From: Motacilla alba alba
Taxonomy: Eukaryota > Chordata > Aves > Passeriformes > Motacillidae
Assembly (NCBI RefSeq): GCF_015832195.1
Contig: NC_052016.1
Coordinates: forward strand, 33,439,129-33,503,128
Direction: 5' to 3'
Length of the DNA stretch: 64,000 nucleotides
The notes beneath the pieces are model-generated. The model saw only the letters and a program-made list of their open reading frames with translations. It was not told the DNA's origin and did no database searches. Shown here in pieces: positions 37,701 to 51,100 of this stretch. A program made the position numbers and the translations under genes. How positions within the stretch are numbered: the first letter of the stretch is position 1; the number at the start of each line of letters is the position of its first letter.

Positions 37701-40466
37701 CTGTGGCCAGGCTCCTCTTCAGAGTGAGTGGCCTGCCCTCATCTGAAGATGAGATGCAAGAGAACACCGTGTCCCTTTTACTGACCCCTTTGTGCCTTCA
37801 AGGGTGTTGGCTGTGGAGCGTTACGCTTGGGCTTGGCTCCCCTTCCCTGCCGGGAGAAACTCCTGCTGGTGCTAGGGGAGTCAGGGCAGAGCTTGACCTC
37901 TGCACTCTCCCATGCTCCTCCATGCTTATTTTATCTTCTGGTTCTTGTGTGTACAAAAATGTGACCTGTGGGTTGCTGAAAGACCTGGGTGAGATCGGCA
38001 GCTCTAAGATGCAGATCCTTTGGTCTGGATTTTCCTTTGCAGAAATTGGCCTTGGGCATGTGTTAAGGCTCTGCTACAAATTCCCTTCATAGTCAGCACA
38101 GTAAGAGACATCCTTAGGGTGAGATTTAGAGCCCAAATCACTCTTAGTGAGTACAAGAAGGCACCCTGAGGGTCTCCTTTATTAACAGTAGTAGCAGCCA
38201 ATAAAGATTAATCTTTACAAGAATCTACTACTTCTCTATGTTTTTGAGTTAGGACCACTGAGGAAGGGAACAAGAGCAGCTGGTCTAATTGTTAGCAGTG
38301 GAGTACCAAGATTTAATTTGTTATTGCCTTTACCCACATGTGCAAATATTGCTATGAATACTAGCCCAAACCTCCCTGGGGAAGAGCTTCCCTGCCTGAC
38401 CTTAGTTCTTTACCAGACAGAGCAGCTTTCTCCAAGTTGTTTGTCCTTTCTGCTTGCTCACATTCAGGAGAAACATTCTCTTCTGAAAGGCTGGAAGTAC
38501 AAATTTTCGTGCAACCTCATAATTGCAGTAGCTTGGGCTTTATGCAACTACCCAAAATTGCAAGATTTAATAATACCAAAATACAGATGTGGTTATAAGC
38601 TCATGAATAAAGCTACGCTACAAAATTGGAAAGATAAGGTGCATCCCTCTCCTAACCCAAGATATTAAAAAACCCCAGTCCTTGACAGTCTGCCCTATGA
38701 GCACTCTTCTTAGGAATGAAGAGTGCAGTGTCATATTAATTGCTAGATGCAAAACCCTAGGATTGCCATTATCACAAAGATGCTTGTATCTGTGTTCTCT
38801 CTAATACTTTTCGTCAAGGTAGCTGAGGTTTCTGACAGAAGTTATTGACTGCATTCCACATCATACTAAATATGTATATATATATATACAGTTCTGCTTT
38901 TCAGCCTGTATTTTTGCAGGTTTAGCTGGGGTGGCCAGCCCATTGGCCTGGTGGTTTATCCTAACCCACTATAATTAGCCCATGGCCGTTGCTCATGGTA
39001 TGCCATTTGTCTCCCCACACTCAGCACTATTTGGTAAACAATTTCAGAGACAGAGTTGCTCTCCCCTGATCTCACTAGGTGGTGTTCACTTATTTATTCT
39101 CCACACCCCACAGTTATTCCTCTCTCTTGAGGTTGTGAGGTATAGAAGTGGCAAAAAAGGGCAAAAATGTTGCCAAAAGGGGGAGGCAGCTGTAGCAAAA
39201 GACACGACTCAGCTGGGGAGGGGGGATGCAAGGCTGGCAGGAGGCCAGGCCAGCTGCAAACCCAGGAGGCACAGTGGACATCTGTCCCCCACCGCCTGCA
39301 TCCTTACCTCCTGTGCGGATGCACTGAGCTGGGAGAGGAGGCAGCCATTAGGAATTCCCTTCTTCTCTGAGGAGGAGCTGGCTCCTGGCCATGGCATGTG
39401 GAGGGCTTGGGTGGCAGACACAAGCCTGAAACCCAAATCTGGCCCAGGGAAGGAAGGTCAAACTGTGGACTGGGAAGCAGCTGTTCACAGCCCTCCTGGG
39501 AATGCAGGAGCAAAGCTGGGTGGCAGGAATTGGGGCTGGGGCTACTGGGAGCAGTGCTCTCAAGGAGGAGGTTGCTGACCCAGCTGTTGAGGTCAGGACT
39601 CTATCAGGAAAAGTGGCAGCTCCTTCAATCACAGACAGCCCCTCTGCATCACGCTGCAACAGGGATGTGTGGCTTTACTCCCAGCAGTGCTGCCATGAAC
39701 TTGCCACCATATACTGGAGGGACAATCATTAAAAAAGTCCCCTCCCTGGGACAAACAGACAGTGTGTGCCAAGCTGAACCTGTGCATGGGAGCACAGACT
39801 TGGCCAACACTAAAACCACATTGGTATGGACAAGGGATTTCCCAAGCCCAGTCCCTCGACCGTGAGCTTTGATCTTACTGTGCAACTCTGCAAATGCAGT
39901 CAGGAGCCTCCTGCTCACGGATGGCAGTCACTCTGTCATGACACTGACACGAGGGGGGTCACAGAGATGACTCCTGGGAGTCTGCTACTTTGACCACAAG
40001 CTCCTTTTCCTCTCTGTGTGCTCACTCCCACCCTAATTCCTCCCTCTCATATTATCTCAGCCTTAAATCTTTATTTCCATGCTATGAAGAAAAGAAATGC
40101 AAAGGACTTGGGAAGGCCGGAAAGTATTCTTGAAGGTGAAGAGTGGAACCAACACACTGGAACTAACCACAACATCTAATCAGCCCTTCTCAGCAGCTTT
40201 GGGCATCCTCTAGCATGCCTTCCATACCAATTTTGCATAAACACAGCATACTTTGTGACAGGCATGTTCTAACTTTGCCCTGTCACCCACTGAGCACATT
40301 ACAATAACCAAGTGATAGATCTCCTGAGAAATCCATTTTCCATCTCCATCTGAAAATAGGCCAGGCTGTGGCCTCAGCATCTGGCCATCCCTGCAGATGA
40401 AACCCCAAATGGCAGCATGTCTTCACTCCCAAGTCCCACTTTGCCTTTAACTTACTCCCAGCAGAG
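37701..40466. other. Intergenic DNA, nothing recognised
   Basis: Includes a short TA run at about 38873-38890. The 198-codon plus-strand frame at 38982-39578 starts with a real ATG, but it has no domain, no splice context and is opposed by several open frames on the other strand in GC-rich sequence. I do not call it a gene. Confidence 0.45.
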
Positions 40467-40486
40467 GTGTGCACATATGTGCACAC
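40467..40486. repeat. Perfect 20-bp palindrome in a purine/pyrimidine-alternating tract
   Basis: GTGTGCACATATGTGCACAC equals its own reverse complement. It sits in a 100-bp stretch (about 40460-40570) rich in TG/CA and GTAC steps, which favours Z-DNA or cruciform structure under supercoiling. It is probably a degenerate (CA)n-type microsatellite. Confidence 0.85.
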
Positions 40487-42682
40487 ATGTGGCTGGATAC
40501 ACAAAGCACACACGTGTATGGGTTTGTACCTGTGCATGTACACACGTATGGTTCTGTGCAGGATATGCACACTCAGCAGTCTGGAGCTTTCCCGAGTGCA
40601 AGAGCATGCACAAATGGCTGTATAGAAGTGTTGGTCCATCTGAAGTAGGCCAGCACAGACACAGTCCTACAGGGGAGGCTAAAACAGCTGCAGGCACCCC
40701 ACTGGAGGTACCCCTGTAGGAACGGGGGCTTCCCAGCCCTGGCTTGTCAGCCCCACTGTGCTCTCTCCCCAGACAAGTTCTCTGTCTGACCCTCTGCTCT
40801 GCACAGACATTCATTTAAACTCATAGTCTGACCTTCTTGGCACACACCAAAAGTAGTTCAAAGAAACAAACAAAACCCCCATCCTCAGCCTCTCCTTTCC
40901 TATATCAAATTTCTCTCCAGAGATGATAAAAAGATATTCTTACCCAGATTCCAAAACAGATTGACAAACTGTGAGAGCCAAATAGTGATGGCAGCTGAAA
41001 GGTGACCACCACCAAGTCCAGCCTGACTCACTCTTCCAGTCCAAACAAGGATTGACTCTAACAGCTTTTTGCAGTGCCCTGGACAGGGCTACAGAGCTGC
41101 AAGAGCTCAGCTGCACCTGGGTTCTCTCCCAGCAGCTACTTTCAGTGCTGGTGATTGGCAAGACTATGAACTTCCCCTTCCCTCTCCTCTCTTTCCTCGT
41201 CTTGTTTTCCCAAGACAGTATTTCCACAGTTGCAGCCTCTTTTCTCCTCTCAGTTGAGATGTGATGGGGTGTTTTGCCATGGCAGGCTTTTGTCTAATCA
41301 CTGCCCCAAGATCAGCCCAACTGTGATGCTCAGGAGATGGAAGCACTGGTTTTTCTCCTGCCAGCTGCTCTGAATGTCCAACGATGATGTGAGCCTGCCT
41401 TCCTAGAGCCCAGGACACCAGCTGGTGTGAAACACCTGGTGCCACCAGCATTCCCAAAATATGGCGTGGCAATTGCACCAAAATAGACTGCATGGGTTGT
41501 AGGAAGCAAAATTGGTGGGCAAGGAGATCTGAGTCATTTGAGTCTAGACAAATCTGTATCTGTGTTCTTGAGGACCCGAGGGACTATTTTCTTGTCCCTT
41601 TCTACTAGATCAGGCTGGCTGCAATGGCTGTGTCTCCTTTTGCTTATGGCTGTGGTACCTCATGGAACTGGAAATGCCAAGAGTACTGTCCTTTCCTCAG
41701 GGTTAAATCTCACACAGACCTCATGGGAGAGAAGGATCTCTCTTCAGTTGTCTACAAGTACCAAGGCATCCATAAGACTTTAGAACCATTGCTCACTATT
41801 TTCACACAAAACATTTGCCAGGATGGTCACCGATATGACATATACATGTTATTTTCGTGCTTGTTTTTTGACTTGTGAGGGGCTCTAACATCATGGAACT
41901 CCCATTACCCTTCCCAAGCCTGTTATTTATTTGGCTGGTTTTTGTATCAGCAGATGAAGGACAGCAAGTACAACCACCTGTGCTTTTGCCAGACATGTTC
42001 AAAGCACCAGTAATGTGAATCTTTAGGTAAACTTGTGCTGGAATGAGGGTGAGAGGGGAAGGTGAGAGACATTCCTTTTCTGTTGAATTCCTCAGCCTTA
42101 GCTGTTCTCAGTTCATCACAGGCCAATTAATACATATATCTGTTCTTGATTTTGCTCTGTCTTAATAGGAGTGACTACATGAAAAATCCAGAGTGCCCAA
42201 GAAAATGGAATATTTTCCCCACTTTTCATGTCATCCACAGTGTCCTGCAGAATAGCCAACACTTACACTTCTGTTTCCAAAAAAAATCCCAAGCTGAATG
42301 AAACAAAAATGGATCCAACCCAAACAACTGGATCTTTCCCGTGCTACATAATTAAACGAAAACATTAAAATTAATTTACTTTGTTTCTCTATTCAGTGCA
42401 TTCTTCTTCTACCTACGTTCATACAGTGACCCAGCAATCCTCGTATATTTACGTCCTTCCAACTTGCCCATCCTCTTTAAAGTTCAAGTGCCTCATATGA
42501 GTGACTCACTCATCCACCCTTTTGAGAGTATAATAATAGAAATTCTTTAAAGCTTTGTGTTTTCAGCACAACGACATTCCGATATGATCTAAGAATCACA
42601 GAGACACCCTTTGGTCCCAGGAGGACTGGGGAACAGGTTTGGCTAGAAAAAAAAACGTTTTCCTCATGTGATGGGCACCCCA

Positions 42683-42809
42683 CCAATCACGCAGCACGCT
42701 CCTCAGCAAACTGGGCTCTTTAAAGAGCAGCGGAGGTGGGAGAAAGGGGCCTCCTCAGCTTTGCAGGTGGGTTGGGATTTCTGCTGGGAAGCATCACAAG
42801 AAGAGAGTG
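42683..42809 (+). promoter_or_regulatory. Candidate UPK1B promoter and non-coding first exon
   Basis: The first coding exon of UPK1B begins with a splice acceptor, so an upstream 5'UTR exon must exist. Here a CCAAT box (42683-42687) is followed 32 bp later by the TATA-like TTTAAA (42719-42724). About 30 bp beyond that would be a start site, and the short exon would end in the strong donor AGTG|GTGAGT at 42809/42810. A second possible donor, GCAG|GTGGGT, ends at 42766. The distance to the coding exon would be about 5.2 kb. The arrangement is plausible but rests on motifs alone. Confidence 0.3.
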
Positions 42810-43799
42810 GTGAGTGCCTTGCTTTGCTCATGGTCTTCTTCTTAAAGAAGCATGTGAGCCAGAAGTGTCTGTTAGGACAGAAGACAGCTCATATGTTAAA
42901 TGTTTTTTATTGTAGTCCCTGGACTGTGTTTGGTATGTGGGAGTCTGGTACCTGGATAAGGTTAACTGCATGAAATTATTAAGTATTTCATTTTTCTTAC
43001 CTCAGGCTGTGTCTTCTCTATGGCTATTTTAATTTGTTTCATATTTTTTCTCCTAAAGACTGGGGAGAAGGGAATCGAAAAATTAAATCTGTTGTAAATC
43101 CGAGTGTTAAAAGAAAAAAAAGGAAAAATTGTTGTAGAGGAAGACGAATCTTGTAGTTCCCCCTCACTTGTAAAAATAGGAAAGTTAAAAAAACCTGCTT
43201 GTTTTGGCTGTGCTGAATTAACAAAGGAGAGAGGAAAAACCTACCTCCCAGCTCTACTTACGAGGTAATTATGCTTGATGATGATTTACCAACCACACCA
43301 CTGTTCACACAGGCTTCATTTCATAGCAGTCTCTTCAAAAGGAAACTTAATTAGTCTGTGACCCCTGCTTGATTCTGAGCTATGTTTTTGCTTTATTTTT
43401 CTCCTCTGGTAGCAAAAAATAATTGTCTGCCTCTTCCATTTCTAAGTGTGGTTGATTCCTAGTGCACCAGCAGTTTTCTGTCAGCGGTGGAGCACGGGGG
43501 AAAGTCCAGCAGGGCAGGAGTAGTGCATGAGTTTGTGTCCACTGGAGGTGTTTGCTTTAAAATAAGTAAATAAAGGATGAACTCACATTTGTAAAACATT
43601 TGGCTTCTTACAGTGGAGTTCAAGCGATTCATCATTAACATATTGAATTACTTCCTCTTAAAAACATTGTAATTCTCAAGGTGTCCCAAGCACTTGGAAA
43701 ATGCCTTCTTTTTAAGCCCCTTAGGGGTTAAATTTTCCATCATAACCAATTTGAAAAAACCCCAGAAGTAAGTTTCTTGCTGATGCATCGGGGTCCACA

Positions 43800-44200
43800 G
43801 GCGGTCTGGATGTGGGCAGGTCTGTGGCTCGCGGAGGCTTCCCATGGCACTGGCACTGGCCTTGGCACAGCACCTCCGGCAGCGGTTCCACCTGGATGAT
43901 TTCCCTCCATCAGCACCCCAGGGCTAGCCTGGGCATCTTGTTCCTGCCTGTAGAGACATGCTCTTCAGCTGGGCTTGGACAGGAGGGGTGGTGCCCAGGC
44001 TTCTGCCCCGCAGGGCTGTGCGGGCAGGGACCAGGATTCTGCTGCTGAGCAGCCGGGTTTGCTCAGCTGCGCTCGAGTGGCGCAGAGCCCTTCAGCCAAG
44101 GCGGGCAGAGCCTGTGAGTCATAAAACAAACGCATCCTTTGTCTCTGCCTCCTTGCACCAGGGCATGAGAATGCAACGCCCTGAGCAGGGACGCTGAGGG
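43800..44200. promoter_or_regulatory. GC-rich patch with AP-1 site, possible enhancer
   Basis: Moderately CpG-bearing DNA about 4 kb before the first UPK1B coding exon, containing the AP-1 motif TGAGTCA near 44115-44121. Epithelial genes often carry such elements, but there is no direct evidence of function. No exon is recognised between 42810 and 48032 apart from this patch. Confidence 0.15.
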
Positions 44201-47200
44201 AAAGGGGGGTAGCAAGAGGTGATGTGAAGCCCATGCAAGCCCCACCACCATTCTGAGAAACCTCCAGGAGCAGGGTGTAAAGCCAATGATGCTCCCAGGG
44301 ATGTTTTGGGATGTCCCTTTGTCACAGTGCTTGACAACTAGCACAGAATGCAAGGCAATCAAAATGCCACCTAGATGTGGCACCTTGGTTCTGTGTTGGG
44401 CAATGCCAAATTAATTCTTATCCATTGGCTTTTTTGGGTAGACATGCAGTAGAGCTGGGCTAAGAAGGGGAATTCATTTGTAAGGCCACTGAAATCCTGT
44501 CTCAGCCTATAGAAACAGGGTGTTCTATAGGCTTCAAAAGATTGACCAGCGCAATGTATACAAGGTGTACACAACAGACCCTAAATCCCATTTGAATCCA
44601 GAAATTGTTGTCAGAAGAGTGTCCTTTCAAAGCCTGCATGAGGTTATCACCTAAAACACAAGGGCAGAAGCCAGTCTCTGCAGAAAGGAGCTTCCTTTTT
44701 GTCTCCCACAGTTGTGCTGAGGGTCTCAGGGATACTGAGAGTAAAGGAAGCGAGGGGAGGTCAAGAAAGCTTCAAGGGCATGGAAATAATAGATTGTCTG
44801 CAGCTTGGGGGGTACCAGGGGTAGGCAAGGCTACCACTTCTCCTGGGCTCTGGCAGACTCCGCTGGACCCCAATGAGTGTAAGGAGTGTTTTGGGGGTGT
44901 GAGGGGAGAGGAGAGGGGAGAAGTTACAACCAGTTGTACTGATTGTGACCAGTGTCAGGAAGAGTAAGAAGTATGTGCCTCAGGAGGGACACAGGAGTTT
45001 TTTGGTACAACGAGAGCAACAGACACCTTTCCAAAGCTGCTTAGAGCATGGAGCAAAGTCTGTGGCAGTGATAATTGAATACCTCAGACCTAGATAGGTC
45101 ACACCTAAATTGCAAGGTTTCTAGGATGTTCTGAGGAACACAAGGTCAAGGTTGAAATTCCAGGACCTGGCTGCCTTCTTAGTGGAAGTTTTGGATAAAG
45201 GTTGCAGCTGAAGCTGCAGTTTCCTCAGGGGTTTCCTTGAAGCCCCAGGAAACTGCATTTGGGTCATAAAAATAATTTTAACAGGCCCAAGAAGAAGGCT
45301 TCTCTACATCCAAATGCATTTGTGTCTGTGGGCAGAGGCTGCTGGCAGCTGTGTCTCTGGGGGTTGGGAGGAGGGCTGCCCACCACTCTCATACCCTTGG
45401 GTGCCTGTGAGTTGCCTCTGTGCACAGCCTGCCTCAGGCACGCCAGCCAAGTTTGCCTCATGCCTCTGTAGTCACGCACCTGTGCTTAGTGCTGTGCAAT
45501 CCGCTCTTGCTAAATGCAGCTCACCTCCAAGGCATGAGGAGCAGTGGAAAGCTCCTGATCTTCCACAGCTTCTCCTCTGGGACATGTTGGAGGATTGGCT
45601 CTCCAGCTGCCCAGCTGTTGTCCAGGCCTTGGAGCACCTGCCTGGTCTCTCATTGCTGATGGTAATACTGGACCACCTGCAAGGGAGAAGAGGTCAGACA
45701 AGGGGTTGACCCACGTGGCACAGGTTAATAAAGTGGACACCAAGAAATGAGCTCTTTTGGCACCTATCACTTGGAGGCAGAGGGATAATTCATAGAAATA
45801 TGGCAACAGTGGGGTTTTTTAAGTCTAGAGTATATCCTTTTTCCCTTGCCTTTTCCTGGTCTCTCTACTTCCCCCTGCACTGCAATCCCATTGAACTCAG
45901 TTAAGGTAAGGGAGAACCTTAGGCTGTCTGGAAACTTGCCATTTTCCAGCTGATGCCTGTGGTGATGATTCTGTCCAGCTTTCCTCACAACCATAGTAGC
46001 CCACTGGAGGAGGGCTTACCCCAAGAGCAGGAGCTTGCTTTCTCCAGCTAATGTAACTGCAATAATACCTGCCCAAGGGGAGACAGGAGTGAGCCAGGTT
46101 CTGCCTGCCAAGGTGGAGAAGAAAGCCAGCTTGTGGAGAGGCAAGAGCTTGGGCTGGATGGACAGCCCATCTACAAGGTGTCAGTGCTGTTGTAACACTG
46201 AACAGGGTAACACATTCAACTTTGCTTTATACAATGCAACTGGAGCAGACCCACTTTTCCATGTAGCAGTCAGAGTTCAAGTGCCTGTGTTCAAGCAGGA
46301 AAGAGTTCCTTGCTTTTTGGATTGCTGCCTGGCTTGCGATGTCTCTTAGATGGCAATAACTAAAAGGTTTTTAACATCTCTGGAGTTTGCAGCACACAGG
46401 TCCATGAGCCAGGCAGTGGTCTCTCCAGCTCTCAGATGAGTGGGAAACCAGGATTCATCTTAGGTTTGGCAGACTCTGCAGTGTTGTATTACAGAACACA
46501 TGGCTGAACACTGCTCAGACTCAGATTTGACCTGCAAGACAGCCCCTGGACACCCCAGCTTGTCAGGCAGGGACAGAGATCCAGGTTGACCTCACGAGCC
46601 TGCCATTTTCAAATACAGAGCCATACGGTTTCATTTATACTGGGTCTGGCTTCCAAACACCCAGCTGGGACTAAAATGTCTTCTCAACTTAAAAATAATG
46701 GCCACATATTATTAAAAAATTCCTACACATGCTATCATACAAAAATACTTAGGCACTGCTGATATAATGGTGAGAGCACTGGAGATGTCTGCATGTCTAA
46801 CCCTCAAACCACTGCAGAGAGAGTGGTACGAAGTGACTGGTTTTTGTCTGTCGCTGTCAGAGGTCCTGCATACCCCAAAAAGGGCAGCTGCTGAGGAGGC
46901 AGGAGGTGGCATTTTTAGAGACATCTCACAATATTCTGTTCCTCAGAAAGCTCCCCTTCATTGACAGCTTTTTCTGCTCATATTTCCCAACATCTTCTTT
47001 GAAGAATCGGGAAGTCAGTGGCCCCAGCAAAAGAGAGGCACAAGTGCAGGTACTCAGGCAGAAGAAGGATGTTCAAGCAGTTTTTGCTGTCGTCTGCTCA
47101 AGATGGGCTCACTGCAGCCTTTCTTTCCTGGCTTATATTTTCTTAAGCACCTGGAAAATGCAGTTGTCTCAGGGTTGGGGCTTTTTCCCCTTACCCTCCC

Positions 47201-48032
47201 CATGCACATGTGCTCCATTCCTTTGAAAGAAAAACTTGGTGGGTTCTGGTGTCTGAGCTTCTTTCTTCAAGAGGTCTCATGCCTCTGATTGATGCCTTTA
47301 TGCTGCTCTCTCTGGAAGGGGATGAATTTGATGCAGGGCACCTGACTCTAGACTGCAGGATATAAGCACTCTCAGGAATTTGGTAGGAATGCTACTTGGC
47401 CTGGCTCCCCTGAGCCAGCTGCAACCTGAGCTACCCCTCCCTCCTTCTCTTCCTCCCTCACACCTGACTTGGGAGATTCAGCTGCCATTCCCAGCATGGG
47501 TGGGAGATGGGGCTGCTTGTAGTAAAGCCCTGTGCTGTAGGTGTGTGTGGGATACAGCCAGAGCACCATAGTTACCGTGGTTCAATCCCATGGTGGTGCT
47601 GGTCAAAATGGCCCAGGATAGCATACCCTGGAGTAACACTGGCTCCTTTGGGATAGGGGTGAAGTGAGGGTGCTGGACTTGTCCCCTCTGCATCCACCTG
47701 GTGTTTTTGGCCAGGTAGAAGTGACCCACCATGAGCGGAGGTTGTTGTGGGTGCTGTTGTGAGGATGAAAATCCTCATCGAAAGGGAGCTGAAGAAACCA
47801 GCTGTCCCCAGAGTGGTCCCAGTCTTCTGTAGCTCAAATATCAGGGAGAGTTTGAGTTAACAGATTAACACCCGGGGAGGTCTCCTCTGAAACTACTATG
47901 AAGCAAGGGATGGGAGGTGTACAGACAGGCTGGGAAATTCTGTCTATCCTTCTCCTCATGGATAATTTATGTTTCTGAGTGAAGCATACTGTACTGGTGA
48001 TTTGATTGAAGACTGTATTTGTTGTTTTCTAG

Positions 48033-48051
48033 GTTGCATGAAGAATTAAAG
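48033..48051 (+). other. UPK1B: UPK1B 5'UTR part of first coding exon
   Basis: A pyrimidine-rich acceptor (TTGTTTTCTAG, AG at 48031-48032) is followed by 19 untranslated bases and then the ATG at 48052 in the context AAAGATGG. The presence of the acceptor shows that transcription starts in an upstream exon. Confidence 0.8.
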
Positions 48052-48120
48052 ATGGCAAAAAGTGATGATTGTGTACACATCTTGCAGGGTCTGTTAGTCT
48101 TTGGGAATGTGGTCATTGGG
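48052..48120 (+). CDS. UPK1B: UPK1B coding exon 1 (residues 1-23)
   Basis: Starts at the only in-frame ATG after the acceptor and reads MAKSDDCVHILQGLLVFGNV, then VIG, ending at the perfect donor GTAAGT. It gives the short cytosolic tail and the first half of TM1. Cys7 next to the membrane is a possible palmitoylation site. Confidence 0.95.
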
Positions 48121-51100
48121 GTAAGTGAAGTGGAACAATATGGGTGGAGGCTTCCTTCCAGTATGACACTTGTTAAAACAGCAGTTCTCCCTCTTCACTT
48201 GTGAAGTCCACACATACATGGTCCAGTAAAGAATGAGAGAAGAAGATAAGGAGAGCTGTCCTAGATGATCACTTGGGTGGGAAAGGGACAGCAGGGGCAG
48301 ATCCACAATACCAAGATGGGTGCTAGGGGAAAAGCCTTAGAACTGTCAGCAGGAGCAGACCATGATTTTTCCAGCCACCTCCCTCCATGTAGTAATGGAA
48401 TGGCTCTGTTCATTCTTTCTCAACATCCCCAAGTCCTAGGCCTGACCTCTCAAATCAAGGCTGGATGAGATTTGCCTGCAATTCTTCTGTGAAGTCCCAA
48501 TACAAGAGATTGTAGAGCTGGACAGAGGGAGTTGGATAGCTCCCACTTGGCAGGAAGCTGAATTAAAGGAAAGCAGTCTACACCTGTTTCTGCCAGGTAT
48601 TTCTTTGGGGAACCTTGAACTAATGGATTTCTTGCGCTTCCCAGATGTGCGGCATTGCCCTGACAGCAGAGTGTATCTACGTTGTGTCTAACCCCCATGG
48701 TCCCTACCCTCTGCTGAAAGCCACAGAAAACAGTGACATCTACGCTGCAGCCTGGATTGGCATCTTTGTCGGCCTTGCACTCTTTGCCCTGTCTATCCTT
48801 GGTATCATTGGAGTCGTTAAGGCCAGCAGGACCTTGCTGTTGGTGGTAAGTGTAGCAAAACTTACCTTCCTATTGCTGCCAAACTGAATAAACGATGCCT
48901 TAGTATCCCTGGTCACCTTGGGAAAAAAACAATGACCAAAGACAGCTTTTATACTGATAAGGAGCCAAAGGTTCTTCTTGATCATGGCTGTGGTGTCCCA
49001 GAAGGTGACCCCTGTGAAGACTCATGCACCAGAAGCTCCCAAACCAGGCTGAGGGAATAAATGGAGATAGCCACAGTGAAGGTTTGACTGGCTTGACCCT
49101 GACCTTGCCCTGAAGCAATGCAGGAGCACTTGTGCAATCATATATAGTTGGGATGTGGTTTAGATCCTTGTTTCTCCCCACCCCTTACTGCTTTTCAGCT
49201 GTCATACAGTATTCAGTTTAGGAGCTGATAAGTAGTGACTTCTGTACAAGGCATTAGTAAGTGTCAGGATACCAAATATGGGTGCAACGAAGAACATAGG
49301 ACATGAGCAGGCAGGCAGAAATTACAGGGGTGGGGACAGAGCTTTGGATAAGCCAAAGACAGCGTTAAGATGTGGACAAATCTCTGTACAATGCCTTACT
49401 TACTCATTTAGTATGGCAGTATGGCAAAACTTAATTGGTGTTTGCATTAACGAAGGGTAGAGATGAAAACTGAAATGAGCTCTCTTGTGGATTACTGTGG
49501 GGTTGCAGGGTGTCTGTTTTAGACAAGAGGCACTCAGAGATCTGAACTCTTGAGCCAGGGAATATGCCAGAAAACAGCTGAGGATACAGAATTCCCTTAA
49601 CTTTGAATTTTGGTGTCCTGGCTGAAACCCACGGCTCTGGTTTAGGATTTATGAGAGGGTACAAGGGACAGAAGCTGCGGTAAGTAGGAAAAAATGCTTT
49701 AAATCAGGGAAGAACATTATAAAATGTGGGAGGAGGAACAGATACATGAGAACTCCAAAGAAAATATGGAAACTGTCAAAGGGATTATGCTGGAAAGGGA
49801 AACAAAAGCATGAAAGAGACTATGAGAGGTGATCCCTGTAATCTGTTTTCATGAAAGATCTTTGCTCACAATGTAGGAGTGTTCAGGAAATCTGATATGA
49901 AAAATCGGGGGGATCTGAATGATGCCCTAAGCTGCACCTTCACTTTCCCCAGAGTACAATCTCTCCTTCTAGGAGTGAACAGCTTCCTGCTGAAAAGCTT
50001 AGAGCTGGTAAGTGGAAGTGAAAGGAGGACACATGACACAAACATAGGTTGCCAATGAGACACAACAAAGAAAAGGACAAAGTATTTTCAGTGGAGGCAG
50101 GGTAGTCTTAATGCCATCAGGTTCTGATGAAGTCTTGTCTGTGAGATGGAGAAGAATTCCAGTCATTCACCTTCAAGAAAGCAGATTGCAAATTGGAACA
50201 AGCACTGGGAAGGGCTGGCCACCTTTGCATCAAGCAGGGTTTCTGGCTTAATCTTGAAAAAAATGCTGAACTGTTTCTTCAAGAACTAATGCTGCTGTCT
50301 TTTTCCCACAGTACCTCATTCTGATGCTGATCACTTTTGCATTTGAAATGGCTTCTTGCATCACAGCAGCAACTCACCAAGACTCAGTGAGTATTTCTGT
50401 TCTCATGCATTCTTTTAACTTTGCTGGGAAACACAACTTCTAGGGCACACAGTCACCCTGTTCAGCGTAGTAAATATGATAATACAGTGTAAACTCACAA
50501 GACTACTGCTGAACAGAAGACAACCCCACAACAACAAACTCCAACATCATTATTCTAATCAAAGAAATAGCTTTGTTGTTTCAAACGTAGTTTTGTTATT
50601 TTTAACGTTTAAAAATGTTTAACACCTTGTGGTTAAGGAAATAATAGCGTGGGTTAGTTGAATCATCAACACAGTGTTTAGTCTTTCAGCTACCAACTGA
50701 TTAATCTATCCTACACAGAGAAGACAATTCTTCAGTGTTGCCCCAGGCAGTGGTACCAGTGAGGGAAAGATTACATGGATTATAGGAGATACTGTGGGCA
50801 GGGAAATTATTTGTGGTGCTTTAGTTCCAACATACCAAATGCAATCCATAGCTTCTGCACAGCTTTTGTGATATACATCTAGTAGTGGCTGCTTGAGATC
50901 TTCATCTTTGTTGCTCCTGCTCCTCAAATCCTGCTCTTTATTCTCATGTGTAAAACCAGAGGAGAAGCAGCATTCCTGTTCTCCAGCAGGACTCTGAAAC
51001 AATACAACAAACCCTCCCCAAATAACCCTGTATTTGCTTTACATGGCCACTTATTTACATATTTTCTGCATTTTTCTCTGTTGTGATTTTGTTGTTGTTG

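Noticed and set aside
38982..39578. 198-codon plus-strand open frame with ATG
   Set aside because: Composition is that of GC-rich intergenic DNA, with overlapping frames on the other strand and no family resemblance.
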